From contig QMWA01000109.1 in assembly GCA_003661385.1 (NCBI GenBank), positions 1 to 6,032 on the forward strand: a stretch of 6,032 bases of DNA, read 5' to 3'. Positions 5,067 through 6,032 of this stretch are shown here, one piece after another. Source of the stretch: Thermoproteota archaeon. GTDB lineage: Archaea; Korarchaeota; Korarchaeia; B14-G2. A program made the position numbers and the translations under genes. Numbering within the stretch: position 1 is the stretch's first letter; the number at the start of each line of letters is the position of its first letter. The notes under the pieces were generated by a model. It worked only from the letters and a program-made list of their open reading frames with translations, ran no database searches and was not told the origin of the DNA.

Positions 5067-5990
5067 ATGCAGTCCAAAATCCCCCTATGCAAGCACTGTG
5101 TCAACAGGATAAGGAGCCGAGGCCTGCTTAAGGTAGAAGTTGTTGAGCCACCAGCTTGTTTCATCTGTATGGGGATTATAGACAAGCTATACGAGTTGAT
5201 TGATGAAGCCGTCAGCAAACTGAGCGAAATAGAGTACAGCAAGCTGAAAGCTGCTACCCGCATACCCTCCAACATAGTAGAAAGAGAGGATACGATAAGA
5301 TCTCTATACAACGCTGAAATATACCCCCCGATCAAGATGTACGTGAATAAGCTACTAGATAAGGAGCTATCCACTAGAACAAACTGCTCCATTTCATCTA
5401 CAGCTCCAGACATTATAGTGCTATTTGACTTACCATTGTGGACAGTAACCCTCCAAGTGAACCCGTTATTCATCTCTGGAAGGTATCTAAAGCTTGCCAG
5501 AAACATATCTCAAGCAACATGGTACTGCAAAAGATGTAAAGGTGAGGGCTGCAGCAGATGCAACTGGACAGGATACACTTACCCCTACTCAATTGAAATG
5601 CTAATATCACAGCCGATACTCGAGCTAACTGGCGGCATAAGGGCAGTATTCCATGCCAGCGGCCGCGAGGACGTCGATGCCCTAACCCTAGGAGCAGGCC
5701 GTCCATTCATAGTAGAAGTACTGCAGCCAAGGAGAAGGAGGATAAACCTAAGAGAGCTAGAAGCCGAAATAAACAAGAGAGCTGAAGGACTAGTAGAGGT
5801 TAGAAACCTCTCCTTTGCTCTGTCAAGCTCAGTAAGGCTCATGAAGCAGGCTGAAGCTAAAGCACCCAAAACATACAGGGTGATAGTCCGGTCTGAAGAC
5901 AAGCCGCTAACAGAAGAAGATGTGAGAAGAGCTGAAGCAGAGCTATCTGATAAGCTCTGCTTCAGCTCTTCTCACATCTTCTTCTGTTAG
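5067..5990 (+). CDS. pus10: tRNA pseudouridine synthase Pus10, 3' end lost at fold-back
   Basis: Archaeal Pus10 makes pseudouridine 54 and often 55 in the tRNA T loop. The N-terminal part has two Cys pairs, C8/C11 and C31/C34, then a helical/THUMP-like region (about 35-150), and a further cysteine group C154/C157/C162/C165. The catalytic domain starts near 170 and contains GREDVDALTLGAGRPF (199-214), where D202 is the expected catalytic aspartate. Arg-rich RRRR (222-225) and later strands follow. The frame ends at TAG 5990, but from about 5953 the DNA is the reverse complement of earlier coding sequence, so the last 11 or so residues (LCFSSSHIFFC) are false. Genuine sequence ends near residue 295, leaving off a C-terminal part that archaeal homologues have (roughly 100 residues by memory of the family). 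ATG 5067 is one base after the SRP54 stop, without a strong ribosome binding site. Confidence 0.9.
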   Translation: MQSKIPLCKHCVNRIRSRGLLKVEVVEPPACFICMGIIDKLYELIDEAVSKLSEIEYSKLKAATRIPSNIVEREDTIRSLYNAEIYPPIKMYVNKLLDKELSTRTNCSISSTAPDIIVLFDLPLWTVTLQVNPLFISGRYLKLARNISQATWYCKRCKGEGCSRCNWTGYTYPYSIEMLISQPILELTGGIRAVFHASGREDVDALTLGAGRPFIVEVLQPRRRRINLRELEAEINKRAEGLVEVRNLSFALSSSVRLMKQAEAKAPKTYRVIVRSEDKPLTEEDVRRAEAELSDKLCFSSSHIFFC

Positions 5991-6032
5991 CGGCTTGTCT
6001 TCAGACCGGACTATCACCCTGTATGTTTTGGG
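5865..6032. repeat. Perfect inverted repeat at the window end, probable fold-back artefact
   Basis: Bases 5953-6032 are the exact reverse complement of 5865-5944, 80 of 80 positions, around an 8-base spacer (ATCTGATA, 5945-5952). The left arm is ordinary pus10 coding sequence; the right arm codes for nothing sensible. The arms meet the spacer at AGCT (5941-5944 and 5953-5956), which is its own reverse complement and could have let a 3' end snap back and prime copying of the same strand. The repeat runs to the last base of the window, so its full length is unknown. Confidence 0.97.

Noticed and set aside
5865-6032. Large hairpin as a regulatory RNA, transposon end or origin
   Set aside because: Perfect identity over 80 bases, left arm wholly within conserved pus10 coding sequence, and no transposase or other element features; a fold-back artefact explains it better.

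Overview
The window looks like archaeal chromosome, most likely from the Thermoproteota (crenarchaeal/TACK) side. The signs are archaea-type proteins (RNA polymerase subunit D with a ferredoxin insert, ribosomal protein L18e, hypusine-type IF5A, Pus10), an intron-split tRNA-Leu without an encoded CCA, GGTG-type ribosome binding sites before ATG, GTG and TTG starts, and arginine coded mostly by AGA/AGG. The phylum is an inference. The palindromic end suggests a metagenomic or single-cell contig.

Layout, all on the + strand. Positions 1-55 hold the last 17 codons of ribosomal protein S11, missing from a simple ORF list because the gene is cut by the window edge. Positions 58-1026 encode a 322-residue protein I do not recognise, in the canonical S11-RpoD position. 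RpoD follows at 992-1819 and overlaps it. After a 109-base gap with a TATA-like box comes a tRNA-Leu(GAG) gene (1929-2025) with a 12-base intron. Next are L18e (2055-2390), L13 (2401-2853) and S9 (2850-3287), tightly packed. Where many archaea carry rpoN, rpoK and rps2 after rps9, this window has translation factor aIF5A (3314-3718), the signal recognition particle GTPase SRP54 (3728-5065) and tRNA pseudouridine synthase Pus10 (from 5067).

The genes form a translation and transcription block: three 50S/30S proteins plus S11, a core RNA polymerase subunit, an elongation factor, the SRP targeting GTPase and a tRNA modification enzyme. Coding is dense: several junctions overlap or have almost no gap, and some ribosome binding sites sit on the upstream stop codon. 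rpl18e has no evident promoter of its own and may be read through from the tRNA.

The last 168 bases are a perfect inverted repeat (two 80-base arms, 8-base spacer). Its right arm is the reverse complement of the pus10 coding sequence, which cuts the gene off. I read this as a fold-back amplification or assembly artefact, not biology. Apart from the unknown protein at 58-1026 and the tRNA arrangement, the region is conserved housekeeping DNA; I see no mobile element, CRISPR array or defence system.
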